NCBI RefSeq assembly: GCF_000166195.2
Contig: NZ_CM001403.1
Span: 2,870,432 to 2,934,431, forward strand
Direction of reading: 5' to 3'
DNA: 64,000 nt
From: Mucilaginibacter paludis DSM 18603
GTDB taxonomy: Bacteria; Bacteroidota; Bacteroidia; Sphingobacteriales; Sphingobacteriaceae
The notes under the pieces are model-generated. The model was not told the origin of the DNA, did no database searches, and saw only the letters and a list, made by a program, of their open reading frames with translations. The position numbers were made by a program, and so were the translations under genes. This document shows, one piece after another, positions 55,018 through 64,000 of the stretch. The first letter of the stretch is position 1. Each line of letters opens with the position of its first letter.

Positions 55018-55953
55018 ATGCATATGTTTTGTATAAAAAGATTAATTCCTTTAAAACTTAAACAGCTTTCAGTTGGGCTGATCGTCCTTCTTTTGTCCCA
55101 GGTTTATTGTATTGCGCAGGATAAAACTACCGGCCAGCCTTTAATAATTAGTTTCGATAGGGCTATAGTTAATTCACCACCTGTAAGCTACGGCTTTAAC
55201 CCCTTCTATAAAAAATATGCTGACGCTTTCGGAATCCCAATTATTTCATCAGAGAAGGTATCTGATGATGCGCTGTTGATTGCTCGGGATATCATCAACT
55301 ATATGCTGTTAAAACGGCCCGACATCCGTGCTGGAATGATTAAACTTGGTGCGAGATTATCTATTATTGGAAAGTCGGAAATGCAAACCGATCTTCCAGA
55401 ATGCCATGATTGGAAGAAACCCACTTATGATGATGGCCGGTTGACTCCAGGAGAAAGAGAAAATTATTACAAACCAGGCGGGATTGCAAGTATGACGGAT
55501 CACGGATATTGGGATCAACGGGCGAGAGGAATGGGCGGGATACAAACATCTTGTGCAGAAGAGAATTTGCTTGGGTATCCAGGCACCCGCTATTTTGGCG
55601 AAAATATTATGGTTCATGAATTCAGCCACAATATCATGGCCGTGTTAGAAACGATAGATGCAGACATGATCAAACAAATTAACGCCGCTTATGAAAATGC
55701 TAAGGACAAGGGCCTTTATAAAGGGCAATATGCCATTAACACAGTTGCAGAATACTGGGCAGAAGGTACGCAGTGGTGGTTTTGGTCTAATATTGAATTC
55801 TACGATGGAGGTATGCGTATCCAGTCTCCAGACGACCTGAAAGCTTATGATCCTGTATTGTATAATATTCTTGATAAAGTTTATGCAGGCCATCATATTC
55901 CTGGTGATGTATATTATGGAAAGAATTTGAATAACAATACATCCAAAAGGTAA
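55018..55953 (+). CDS. Secreted zinc metalloprotease-like protein
   Basis: Start taken at ATG 55018 (MMHMFCIKRLIPLKLKQLSV), so a signal peptide ends near VYCIAQ; 311 residues. The zinc motif is NIMVHEFSHNIMAVLE (HExxH) with a downstream Glu in NTVAEYWAEGTQWWFWSNIE, as in ATLF-like/anthrax lethal factor-type zincins. The rest resembles Bacteroidota exported zincins. Divergent from the lipoprotease at 53094. Substrate unknown. Confidence 0.75.
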   Translation: MHMFCIKRLIPLKLKQLSVGLIVLLLSQVYCIAQDKTTGQPLIISFDRAIVNSPPVSYGFNPFYKKYADAFGIPIISSEKVSDDALLIARDIINYMLLKRPDIRAGMIKLGARLSIIGKSEMQTDLPECHDWKKPTYDDGRLTPGERENYYKPGGIASMTDHGYWDQRARGMGGIQTSCAEENLLGYPGTRYFGENIMVHEFSHNIMAVLETIDADMIKQINAAYENAKDKGLYKGQYAINTVAEYWAEGTQWWFWSNIEFYDGGMRIQSPDDLKAYDPVLYNILDKVYAGHHIPGDVYYGKNLNNNTSKR

Positions 55954-56009
55954 TATTTCAGTCCATTATTAAAAAAAACAATGATTTACAAACTAAACAT
56001 ATAAAGTTT

Positions 56010-56219
56010 ATGGCTTATTACTATGTAACAATAATATTGACTCTTATAGGTTATTTTATTGCCTTCCTCGTAGGTATTTTAATGATAAGAGCGCTATTTA
56101 TTGTTCCCCAATTTTTACGCATTAAAAAAGCTAAATTGAAAATACTATCTGAAATGGCTATTCAAAATGGGGTTGAGCCGGATAAAATAATGGATATAAT
56201 AAATGAGGCTGATTTATAG
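56010..56219 (+). CDS. Small membrane protein (69 aa)
   Basis: One long hydrophobic helix (residues ~5-35, YVTIILTLIGYFIAFLVGIL) and a charged tail (KAKLKILSEMAIQNGVEPDK). It starts 56 bp after the metalloprotease stop. Unknown. Confidence 0.55.
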   Translation: MAYYYVTIILTLIGYFIAFLVGILMIRALFIVPQFLRIKKAKLKILSEMAIQNGVEPDKIMDIINEADL

Positions 56220-56343
56220 CGGTGTGAATTTAAGTACCATTGCCTTTTTAATTTATATTTATTGATTTACTGTAGATTTTAGTTCTATAGGTTGCAATGC
56301 CTGTTACCAAACTCTTAAGCATTACGCAATATACCTTCATACT

Positions 56344-59120
56344 TTGCCCATGCGTAGAATTTATCTTCTTTTTTTAACACTTTCAATAGCTTTACACACA
56401 TGGGTAATGGCCCAAAAATCAGATACGCTCAATATCTCGAATCAGGCATTTGACGTTAGCTTTCTGGCTCTGGTATCTCGGTTATGTTTAAACATCACGA
56501 TAGCTTTAAAACAAACTATGTGGGTCATGATCGAAAATTTACTGACTTATTGATACGTTATAAGGATAAAACAGGGCATATTGATTCACTGACGGGAGCC
56601 GGCGGCGAATCAGAATTTATACAGGATAATATACTTAAAGGCAGTTGGCATCCCCAGACCAAATCGCGGTTGTTACAATTGTCGCAAGCCTATCAATTGA
56701 CTTCAGAAGCACTTTACTGGAAGTCTTCTATCAAGAATATACAGGATGTAACTATCAATTTACAGGATGTTGCTATCCCTATAGCCTATAACAACCAGGG
56801 AGGCGAAAATTCAAGGTAGATATTTGAAGAACATGTAATAAAACATCATTTTATTTCTGGAAATAACTCTTTCCTTTTTTGGGAAAGGCCGACGGGAAAA
56901 GGTACTTACCTTGTTATGATACCTTTGCCTGGAACCAACTGGAATATTTTGACACTAACAGTGATGGTGATTTTAAAACTTATATCCACGCCAGGTATAC
57001 ATCATCCACAAAACCAGGAGGTACCTGGCGGCAACCAATTAGTTCGGCAGCTATTTTGCCGGGTGCTACGGTTAACTATGGATTTAAATTCAGGTGGGCG
57101 GCCAATTATCAGGGGATAAGGGATATCCTAATTCAGGAAGGAATGGTAGACATACAGGTTTTGCCTGGCATGACTATACCAACCGATTTAACGGTTGAAT
57201 TATTGCTAAGCACTAAAAGGGAAATAAAAAAGGTTGAAGCAGAATTTCCAGGTACGACTATTATAAAGCGGGTTAGCCATCACGCTCGTTAAAATTTTTA
57301 TGATATCCGTTTTTCACACCTGGGTGAAAACAGGATATCCATAACTCATGGTGCAAATTATCATACCTACCTGGAGTTCTTTGTTACCGAACCGTTGGAA
57401 ACTTTATATAAAAAGCGGCCGGCTTTTTGGTAAGCCACCAGCAGCATCTTGATTCATCAAAATGGTATAATGGCTTATTTTCTGTTTGGGATATGAAAAA
57501 TCAGGTTCTCCGCGGACCGGATAACGGGGACAGCTTTACGGGGTCGTTAGCTTACGTATTGGCATCAGATGATCCGACGCTGGGTAAAGCACCTTTTCTG
57601 ACCGCTAAAAATGTGTTTTATCCAAATCAAAAAGAAATAGATGCTGTAGAATATTACATTAAAAATTTTGTTTGGGGTAAGCTACAAAAAACGGATACCG
57701 AAAGTCCGCATCCTTACGGCGTTTATGCAACTCCAGACTGGCATGTAGACAGGGACTCTATATTACGCAAGAAGATCTCAAAAACTAACCTGGACAAAGA
57801 TCATGTTTGGAGGTCATATGATTACCCGCATATTATCATGCTTTATTATAACATGTATCAACTGGCAAAAAGGTATCCTGGCATGGTTCATTATTTGGAT
57901 GCCACGGCGTATTTAAAACGGGCCAAAGAAACAGCCAAAGCATATTTTACTTATCCTTACGAAATTTTACCCTGGTATGAAACCTATAAGTGGGGCTGCT
58001 ATAACGAAGTTGTGTTGATAGATTTAATGGCGACTTTGCGAAAAGAAGGTTTTAATGACGATGCTGATTGGTTAAAAGGCGAGTGGGAGAAAAAAGTAAA
58101 GTACTTTTTGTATGATGATCCCTATCCGTTTCGATCCGAGTATGCTGTTGATGCCACGGCTTATGAATCAACACATGCCATAGCCCGTTATGCCGTACCC
58201 AATAAGCTTAAAGCCGATAGTAATTTGTGGTATGATAAGAACCTCAAAAGTGGTATTCTCATGCTCATATCAGCGCTGGAGATGGCCGGAAGTTTATGGA
58301 CAGGGAAATTGCAGCCAACATGGCTTCAAGAGGATGGCTTGAAACTGCGTATTATTACCTGGGCAGCGATTTTAGGGGTAAAAGTGATTCCTTCACGCTA
58401 ACTTATATGGCGCCAATGGGAGGCTGGGGGATATTGGATTATGGTTTAAACTTCGCCAGGCATCCCAGCGATTTTATACGCTTGGGTTATGCATCCTACC
58501 TGTCTTCGTTTGCGCTGATGAATACCGGAAATAAAAATAGTAATTATGGTTTTTGGTACCCAAGCAAGGAAAATGACGGCGCCTCGGGTTGGGCATTTGA
58601 GCCGCAGCAATATACAAGAAACTGGATAAACAAAAACCAGGGCAGGGGGCCATGGTTTTATGATGGAGAAGCAGATATAGGATATGGCGGAGCTACAAGG
58701 ATGGCTGCTACGGTGATCACTAATGACGATATTTTTGGCCTTGTGGCTTACGGTGGAAATTTAAAGCGGGATGGAAACAAGCTTAAAGTGATACCATGAG
58801 ATGGCTTGGGCAGCAGGTTTTATTACCGTGCTTTCGGACAGAAAATAGACATAGAACTATCTTCAGACGGTTTTTTAGAAAGCGTTCCTGTTGTAATTGA
58901 CAGATATGGAAAAAATATAGCCTTTTCCATAACCTCTCGGATTCCGGAACCACATAATGTTGATGTTTTGTTTGAAGGAATAAAAGGTGGTTATAAACTT
59001 ATCCTAAATGGTAAGTTATTGTTTAAGAGTAAAGGTGCGGCTGATGGATCAGTAAATGTTAAGCTGCCGATTGGCTGTGAAAAAAACTCCGTTATTTTAA
59101 AGCGGATAAAGGCCGGTTAA
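56344..59120 (+). pseudogene. Large secreted glycan-related protein (DUF5695-like), broken by several frameshifts and stops
   Basis: A signal peptide (MRRIYLLFLTLSIALHTWVM) begins one frame. The protein then continues in pieces in different frames: 56484-56819 (HHDSFKTNYVGHDRKFTDLL), 56879-57435 with an internal TAA at 57290, 57427-58401 (QVLRGPDNGDSFTGSLAYVL; YDYPHIIMLYYNMYQLAKRY), and 58296-59120 with TGA at 58797. Each piece is well conserved, so the decay is recent. Total original length was about 900 residues. It lies between the two copies of the lipoprotease gene. Confidence 0.8.
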
Positions 59121-59161
59121 ATAACGATGCACGCAGCTAATATTTTTTTGCTAACCTGAAA

Positions 59162-60520
59162 TCATTTGATCACAGCATCATCAAGTGAGGTTCCAGTTAA
59201 TTTAACTTGATATGGCCATTCTTCATCATTTGAAGCGTTGCCGTCATTTAAATGCTTCCAATGTTGCGTTGGAGCACCGGTTACAATAAGCCACAGGTAG
59301 GTTGTATTGGCAGGAACCACAAAGCTGGTGGTCCCGGTTGAACTGGAATTTACGCTTCCGTAAACGCGGGTACCGTCCTTTAACCTGTAGCGCCTGCAAT
59401 TCCCTGAAACTGGAGTGTTACAGTGGTTCCCGAAGCTGGAACTTTTAATTTAATTCCATTATAACCGTAGTTTTGCGGACAGTTGCTTTCTGCTATTTTG
59501 TACCAGCCATTTCCAGCGTTGTTTAAAGTTGCAAGATGTTGATTTGCATAAGGTTTTGCGGCTCGCGCAATACGGGCCAAATCCCAGGTTATAAATTTTC
59601 GGTCAGCATCAAACATCTCGTCATTAAACTGCGATTGGCTTAATCCGGTTAATCTCTTATAGGTCATCACCGCATCCTCTCCCTGGGTCGCATTTCGCCA
59701 TATTTTTCCTACAAAGTCCCTGCCACGTTTATTAGACCAGTACTCTAAAACATATGGAGAATGATATTGATTGTCCTCGTGCAAAAAGGAGAGGTGGGTT
59801 TGATGCATAAAACTTACCATGTGATAGTTTTCGAAGGTCATCCATCCCAAATATACTTGGAACAACATGTACTGGGATGTCATTTCAAAAATAGTTTGAC
59901 TATTGCTTCCTGCCGGCGTGGAGGTAAATCCCCAGGCACCATCCGCATGAACCATATATTAAAATGAATGGCCGAGTTCATGTGCCAAAGCTCCGTAACG
60001 AGTAGCGTTAATCCGTACTGCGGGGGGCCACAAGACGCCAATTTTATTATCGACTCCACCACCATAGGCAGTGCCGTCGGTAGTGCTGTAAAATACGTAC
60101 GTTAACATTTTATATTGATCAGTCAACGATTGTCCTTTTTGTACAAATTTTAGGGTGTCACGATAACAGGTATAAAATCTTTCTAATCCTGTTATCGAAG
60201 TGTTGGGATTGAACCTCTGGGAAGCGTCCTGATTAATTGTGGCATCATTTCCATACTCTTTGCCCCAAAACATGGCCACATCATTTGATTCCGATTTATG
60301 AAAATTGCTGAATTCACTATTTTTGTTACTGTAATCATTATTGTCGGCAACCATCCAGACATTGGCAGGATAATAGATGGTTTTGGCGGGCGTACTTATT
60401 TCTTTTTCATTCGTGATTGGATATTTGTAGTGACTCGCGTTCAATTGAAGAACGTTTGAATGCCAATAATGCTCCAATTGACGTTATGGCAATGAGAATT
60501 ACCAAATACTTAATTTTCAT
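59162..60520 (-). pseudogene. Dead second copy of the lipoprotein metalloprotease
   Basis: Nearly the same sequence as 53094-54506 through most of its length. Damage: the N-terminus (MKIKYLVILIAITSIGALLA from ATG 60520) is frameshifted before the TIYYPANVW motif; the zinc motif is followed by HSF-TAA where the intact copy has HSFQ (CAA to TAA at about 59961); and about 58 bp are deleted near 59380, removing the segment YRAINIDKAGW. The gene cannot make the enzyme. Confidence 0.88.
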
Positions 60521-60614
60521 AAGATTAGTTTTAATAGGTTGCTAATTAGGAGTTATAAAGGCTAAAATCATTGGCCCAATGCCCGGTAACCATTGAATTT
60601 TTAAGTTTAAAAAA

Positions 60615-60651
60615 ATATCCCGTTAAAATCTAAAAGATTTTAACGGGATAT
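60615..60651 (-). terminator. Terminator of the GH127 gene
   Basis: Perfect 16-bp arms ATATCCCGTTAAAATC / GATTTTAACGGGATAT with loop TAAAA. On the minus strand seven T follow. About 30 bp after the GH127 stop. Confidence 0.88.
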
Positions 60652-60681
60652 CAATACAAGAGGCCAGGTTAGTTGAGGGTA

Positions 60682-63084
60682 TTATTTAACAGCCCATTCG
60701 TGTATGCCAGTAGAGTTATCAACAGGCAGTTGAATCTCCATTTTCAAAGCTGTAGTATTTACCGGCTCAAAGGTTACCGTGTTAAAAGTATCCTTGCTTA
60801 CTGTGTAAGGCGAGGTGTTTTTTACTGGTATCCATTGGCCGTCTTTTAAATAAAGTATTTTGTATGATACAGGTACGCGGCAGCCGCCCCAGGGTCCATC
60901 ATCGTACCAATACACTTTCGATTCGCTTACCGTATGTTCGGCATTAAAGTTATACTGAACAAACTCGTTGGTATTATGTGCCGGCCACCAATGCAGGTAT
61001 GGGTAGTTGGTATCGCCAGAACTACCGGGTTCGTATTGGTCTTTAATGGCACCATACATGCGCGAATTTCTTAATGATGATGTTACCGTACTTGTACTGG
61101 CAATGGTAGGCGCTGGTTTAGGGCTTGCTGCCGATGCTTCGTAAGGTACCCAAACGGTCATCTCGCTTGGGCCGCGGTTTGCCCAGGCGTAGTAAGGGAT
61201 AGCTTTTACCTTTTGATCAGTTTCTATCAGCTTATCGCTGTTTAACTGCCTTTTGGTGCTTTTACCATCTGTACTTATCACATCTACGCCGTTTAACAGG
61301 TCTGCCTTATAATTGGCCTCAGTGAGCGCATTTTTATCAATTAAAATATTCTGAACAAGGCTGTCACGGTTATCTGGTCCTTCAAGGCAATACACTATAG
61401 GCCCGCGTTCAAATGCAAAACGACCCCTGTCGTCCTTTACTTTGTCATTAGCCAAAACCTTTTCAGTTTCTAAAGGTAAAGCCAGCGAAACCTTATCGCC
61501 TTTTTTCCAGTTGCGTTTTAAAACAGCATAACCTTTTTCGGTTACAAATGAGGTTGCCTTACCGTTTATGTATATCACTACCGGCAGCGGCGTTTTATCC
61601 ATAAAGCTGTACAGATTACCCGGTACGGGTTGTTGTTTGGCCCAGCCCGGTATGCGTACCCTTAAAGTAAAGTCGGTTGTTTTTACAGGGTTAATGGTCA
61701 TGTCAACCTGCCCCTTCCACGGATAATCTGTTTGCTGAACAATATTTACATTTCCCGATGCCAGTTTGATATTACTGGAGTTACTCATAAAAAGGTTTAC
61801 ATACAGGTCGTTTTTGTTTTTGGCATAAACATAGCCTGGCAAGGATGGTAAAAAGCGCGTCATGTTACTGATACAGCAGGCGCAGCTGATCCAGGCGCTG
61901 CGCTGGTGCTGAAACATAGATGCCAGTGGGTTAGGGTAAAAGAAACGATCTCCGCTTAAAGATACGCCCGATAACAGTCCATTATAAAGCGTCCGCTCCA
62001 ATACATCGATATATTTGGCATCGCCGTGCAGTAAAAACATACGGTTGTTCCAGTATACGTTGCCAATAGCCGCACAGGTTTCTGCATACGCCGACATGTT
62101 AGGCAGCTGGTAGGCATCGCCAAAAGCTTCGCCGGCCCCGGTTGCACCTATGCCCCCGGTGATGTATAGTTTTTTATTAACTACATCGCCCCAGATATCG
62201 TCAATGGCGTTTAAATATTTGGTATCGCCGGTTAGCGCGGCAATATCGGCCATACCTGTGTACATATAGGCTGCACGTACAGCGTGGCCTTCGGCTTCGT
62301 GCTGGTCAACCACTTTTTTATTGGCTTGGTTATAAGCATCGCCTTTAGGTCCACGTACATCTAAAAAGAATTTGGCCAGGTCAAGGTATTCCTTTTTACC
62401 GGTAACGCGGTACATTTTTGAAAGGCCTATTTCCACAATTTGATGCCCAGGATATTCCTCAATTTTGCCCGGGCCAAAGGTTTTTACCAGCAGGTCGGCG
62501 TTCTTTATGGCGATGTTTAGAAACGTACGCTTGCCGGTAGCCTGGTAATGGGCAACGGCAGCTTCATACAGGTGACCACAATCATACAATTCATGGCTCA
62601 ATATCTCCTCGTTCACCCAGCGCTTGTCGCCAATCCACTCGTGGGGTTTTTTAGCGTGCACAGTACGAAAAGTATACAGGTAGCCATCCGGCTCCTGGGC
62701 GGCGCCAATAATGCCTATAAGGGTGTCAATATATCTATCCAGCTTAGGGTTCTTTTTGTTTTGCATAGAGTAGGAGGCACCTTCAATAGCTTTATAAACA
62801 TCCGTATCGTCAAACGGAAACTCGCTTAGCTTATCGCCATCCAGCTGTTTGCCTGCCCGTAAAAAGTTATCCATGCGACCATTTTTTTTGCACTGTGCAA
62901 GTACATAGGGTATGGTTACATTGGCATTAACCTCCATCTTGGGTTCCCAAAATTTATCATTTACATGTACACTGGTGAATGCCACGGGCTGTATAGGGTA
63001 ATCTTTTTGTTGCCCAAACACCATGCTGCTTATTCCTATCATAGATAATAGCAAACCAGCTGCTTTTCTTTTTTTTATCATCAT
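60682..63084 (-). CDS. GH127 beta-L-arabinofuranosidase
   Basis: Start taken at ATG 63084 (MMIKKRKAAGLLLSMIGISS), 800 residues, with a signal peptide ending near MVFGQQ. The family core is clear: YVLAQCKKNGRMDNFLRAGK, AEGHAVRAAYMYTGMADIAA, AYAETCAAIGNVYWNNRMF (catalytic acid region) and WISCACCISNMTRFLPSLPG (the Cys-rich active site of GH127). It releases L-arabinofuranose from arabino-oligosaccharides. The C-terminal ~110 residues form a carbohydrate-binding-like or beta-sandwich module (WWPAHNTNEFVQYNFNAEHT). It follows another GH127 gene (63101-64000) after 16 bp. Confidence 0.92.
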   Translation of the reverse strand: MMIKKRKAAGLLLSMIGISSMVFGQQKDYPIQPVAFTSVHVNDKFWEPKMEVNANVTIPYVLAQCKKNGRMDNFLRAGKQLDGDKLSEFPFDDTDVYKAIEGASYSMQNKKNPKLDRYIDTLIGIIGAAQEPDGYLYTFRTVHAKKPHEWIGDKRWVNEEILSHELYDCGHLYEAAVAHYQATGKRTFLNIAIKNADLLVKTFGPGKIEEYPGHQIVEIGLSKMYRVTGKKEYLDLAKFFLDVRGPKGDAYNQANKKVVDQHEAEGHAVRAAYMYTGMADIAALTGDTKYLNAIDDIWGDVVNKKLYITGGIGATGAGEAFGDAYQLPNMSAYAETCAAIGNVYWNNRMFLLHGDAKYIDVLERTLYNGLLSGVSLSGDRFFYPNPLASMFQHQRSAWISCACCISNMTRFLPSLPGYVYAKNKNDLYVNLFMSNSSNIKLASGNVNIVQQTDYPWKGQVDMTINPVKTTDFTLRVRIPGWAKQQPVPGNLYSFMDKTPLPVVIYINGKATSFVTEKGYAVLKRNWKKGDKVSLALPLETEKVLANDKVKDDRGRFAFERGPIVYCLEGPDNRDSLVQNILIDKNALTEANYKADLLNGVDVISTDGKSTKRQLNSDKLIETDQKVKAIPYYAWANRGPSEMTVWVPYEASAASPKPAPTIASTSTVTSSLRNSRMYGAIKDQYEPGSSGDTNYPYLHWWPAHNTNEFVQYNFNAEHTVSESKVYWYDDGPWGGCRVPVSYKILYLKDGQWIPVKNTSPYTVSKDTFNTVTFEPVNTTALKMEIQLPVDNSTGIHEWAVK

Positions 63085-63100
63085 ATAGTTTCTTGAATGT

Positions 63101-64000
63101 TTAATTTTTAACCACCCGGCAACCATAAACCGGGCCGGCGCTGTTGTCTTTTTTTGGTAATAGTTTCACGGTTACTTTTTGTTTGCCTTTGGTTAGCTCG
63201 ATAGGGACAACGTAGCTGATATCATAAAAACGGCTTTCCTTGTATTGGTTCAAATCTTCGGTTGATAGCTTGATCCCATCTATCATGATATCAAATGTGC
63301 GGCCCCGGTTATCCATGCCCCAGTAGGTATTAATGAGGGTGTTTTGGCTGTTGGCATCAACCTTCATCTCGTACTGTAAATATCCGCCATTTTCGGTTGA
63401 CCGCCATTTTTTCTGGTGATCCTCGCCGGTGATAGCGTTTTCGCCGGTAAAATTATGGTCGCGTTCGGGCTGCATTTCGCCTATGCGTAAAATATCTGTG
63501 GTACGGGCCTCCAGTTCCTGTAGCTTTTTGCGTTGCTCATCATAAGTTTTTTGTTGTACAGCCCATGATTGTGGCGTGAATACGTCCCAATAAACCGAGT
63601 AGTATTCATTTTTGGTTTGGTTAAAAGGAATTAGCTTAACATCGGTTGGTTTAGCAATACCTGTAGCATCAAAACTCAATTGCTTTTTATCCACCATTTT
63701 CAGCCACTTATTAGGGTCGGTTTCGCTGGTGACAATTACGGGCACACCTTTAAGCGGATCGGGTTCGGCATTACCTAAAATGCCGGCCAGTAAAACAGGG
63801 CCATAGAATACTGCGCGCCTGTTGGCATTATCGGGCATGGCTTCGGTGTGAATATTCTCGGGCATGATAAATTCAATTTTATCGTTGTTCTTCCATTTTC
63901 GGTTTATAACCAGGTATCCTTGTGCATCTGCAGTCACCTGTTGTTTTTTCCCGTTTACTCCTACAGTTGTATTGTCGGCCCATTTAGGTTTACGCACCCG
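63101..64000 (-). CDS. GH127-family protein, C-terminal part (5' end beyond the window)
   Basis: The frame is open to the window edge; 299 codons and the stop are seen. The early portion (KQQVTADAQGYLVINRKWKN; DNANRRAVFYGPVLLAGILG) matches the beta domains after the GH127 barrel, and the end (GMDNRGRTFDIMIDGIKLST; YDISYVVPIELTKGKQKVTV) is a DUF6805-like module. It appears to be co-transcribed with the GH127 gene downstream and would act on a related arabinose-containing glycan. Confidence 0.82.
   Translation of the reverse strand, partial: RVRKPKWADNTTVGVNGKKQQVTADAQGYLVINRKWKNNDKIEFIMPENIHTEAMPDNANRRAVFYGPVLLAGILGNAEPDPLKGVPVIVTSETDPNKWLKMVDKKQLSFDATGIAKPTDVKLIPFNQTKNEYYSVYWDVFTPQSWAVQQKTYDEQRKKLQELEARTTDILRIGEMQPERDHNFTGENAITGEDHQKKWRSTENGGYLQYEMKVDANSQNTLINTYWGMDNRGRTFDIMIDGIKLSTEDLNQYKESRFYDISYVVPIELTKGKQKVTVKLLPKKDNSAGPVYGCRVVKN

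Overview
The window looks like a Bacteroidota chromosome of the Sphingobacteriaceae type (Mucilaginibacter/Pedobacter-like). The signs are SusC/SusD and TlpA genes, arabinan-directed glycoside hydrolases, Bacteroidota-style promoters (TTTG / TAnnTTTG), a TraJ of the Bacteroidota conjugative-transposon type and a very large type II-C Cas9. The genus is an inference; no rRNA gene or complete tRNA gene is present.

Layout. Positions 1-1086 hold a GH43 glycosidase cut by the window edge. An IS3 element (1240-2658) then abuts a 5'-truncated SWIM zinc-finger gene. From about 3.9 to 51.6 kb the window is a pile-up of integrated elements. Two identical 46-bp copies of the 3' half of tRNA-Asn (5908-5953, 41445-41490) each lie just upstream of a related tyrosine recombinase gene (4440-5681, 39900-41186). 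The segment between them, about 35.5 kb, behaves as one mobilizable element. It carries a 36-repeat CRISPR array, cas2-cas1-cas9 and tracrRNA (type II-C); a hairpin-rich oriT candidate with mobC and a relaxase; a five-gene biosynthetic-looking operon (nucleotidyltransferase, acyltransferase, P450, HD hydrolase, carbamoyltransferase); a regulator/ATPase/nuclease-like candidate defence module; a TlpA-SusC-SusD operon; a frameshifted AraC regulator; and an HU gene.

A third, decayed element (41.4-51.6 kb) has a large serine recombinase whose last 13 codons lie inside the tRNA-Asn fragment, an orphan TraJ, and the most unusual locus of the window: an ECF-type sigma factor gene followed 3 bp later by a nuclease-dead TnpB/Cas12f-like protein. 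Downstream lie two tandem, structured RNA-like repeats whose sequences diverge abruptly at their 3' ends, as guide RNAs would. I read this as a candidate RNA-guided sigma-factor (transcription activation) system. A HEPN-domain operon next to it has been split by an IS630 element.

From 52.5 kb on the window is chromosomal in character: an Lrp/AsnC remnant, secreted metalloproteases (one intact and one dead copy of the same lipoprotein), a wrecked glycan-related gene, and GH127 beta-L-arabinofuranosidase genes.

How the parts relate. Cas9 and the array form an autonomous immune module whose crRNAs appear to start from promoters inside each repeat. The mob genes plus integrase would let the block move with a helper conjugation system. 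The sigma/dCas12f-like pair could direct transcription of a target defined by its two guide-like segments; I found no convincing target inside the window. All functional statements come from reading the sequence; no database search was possible.
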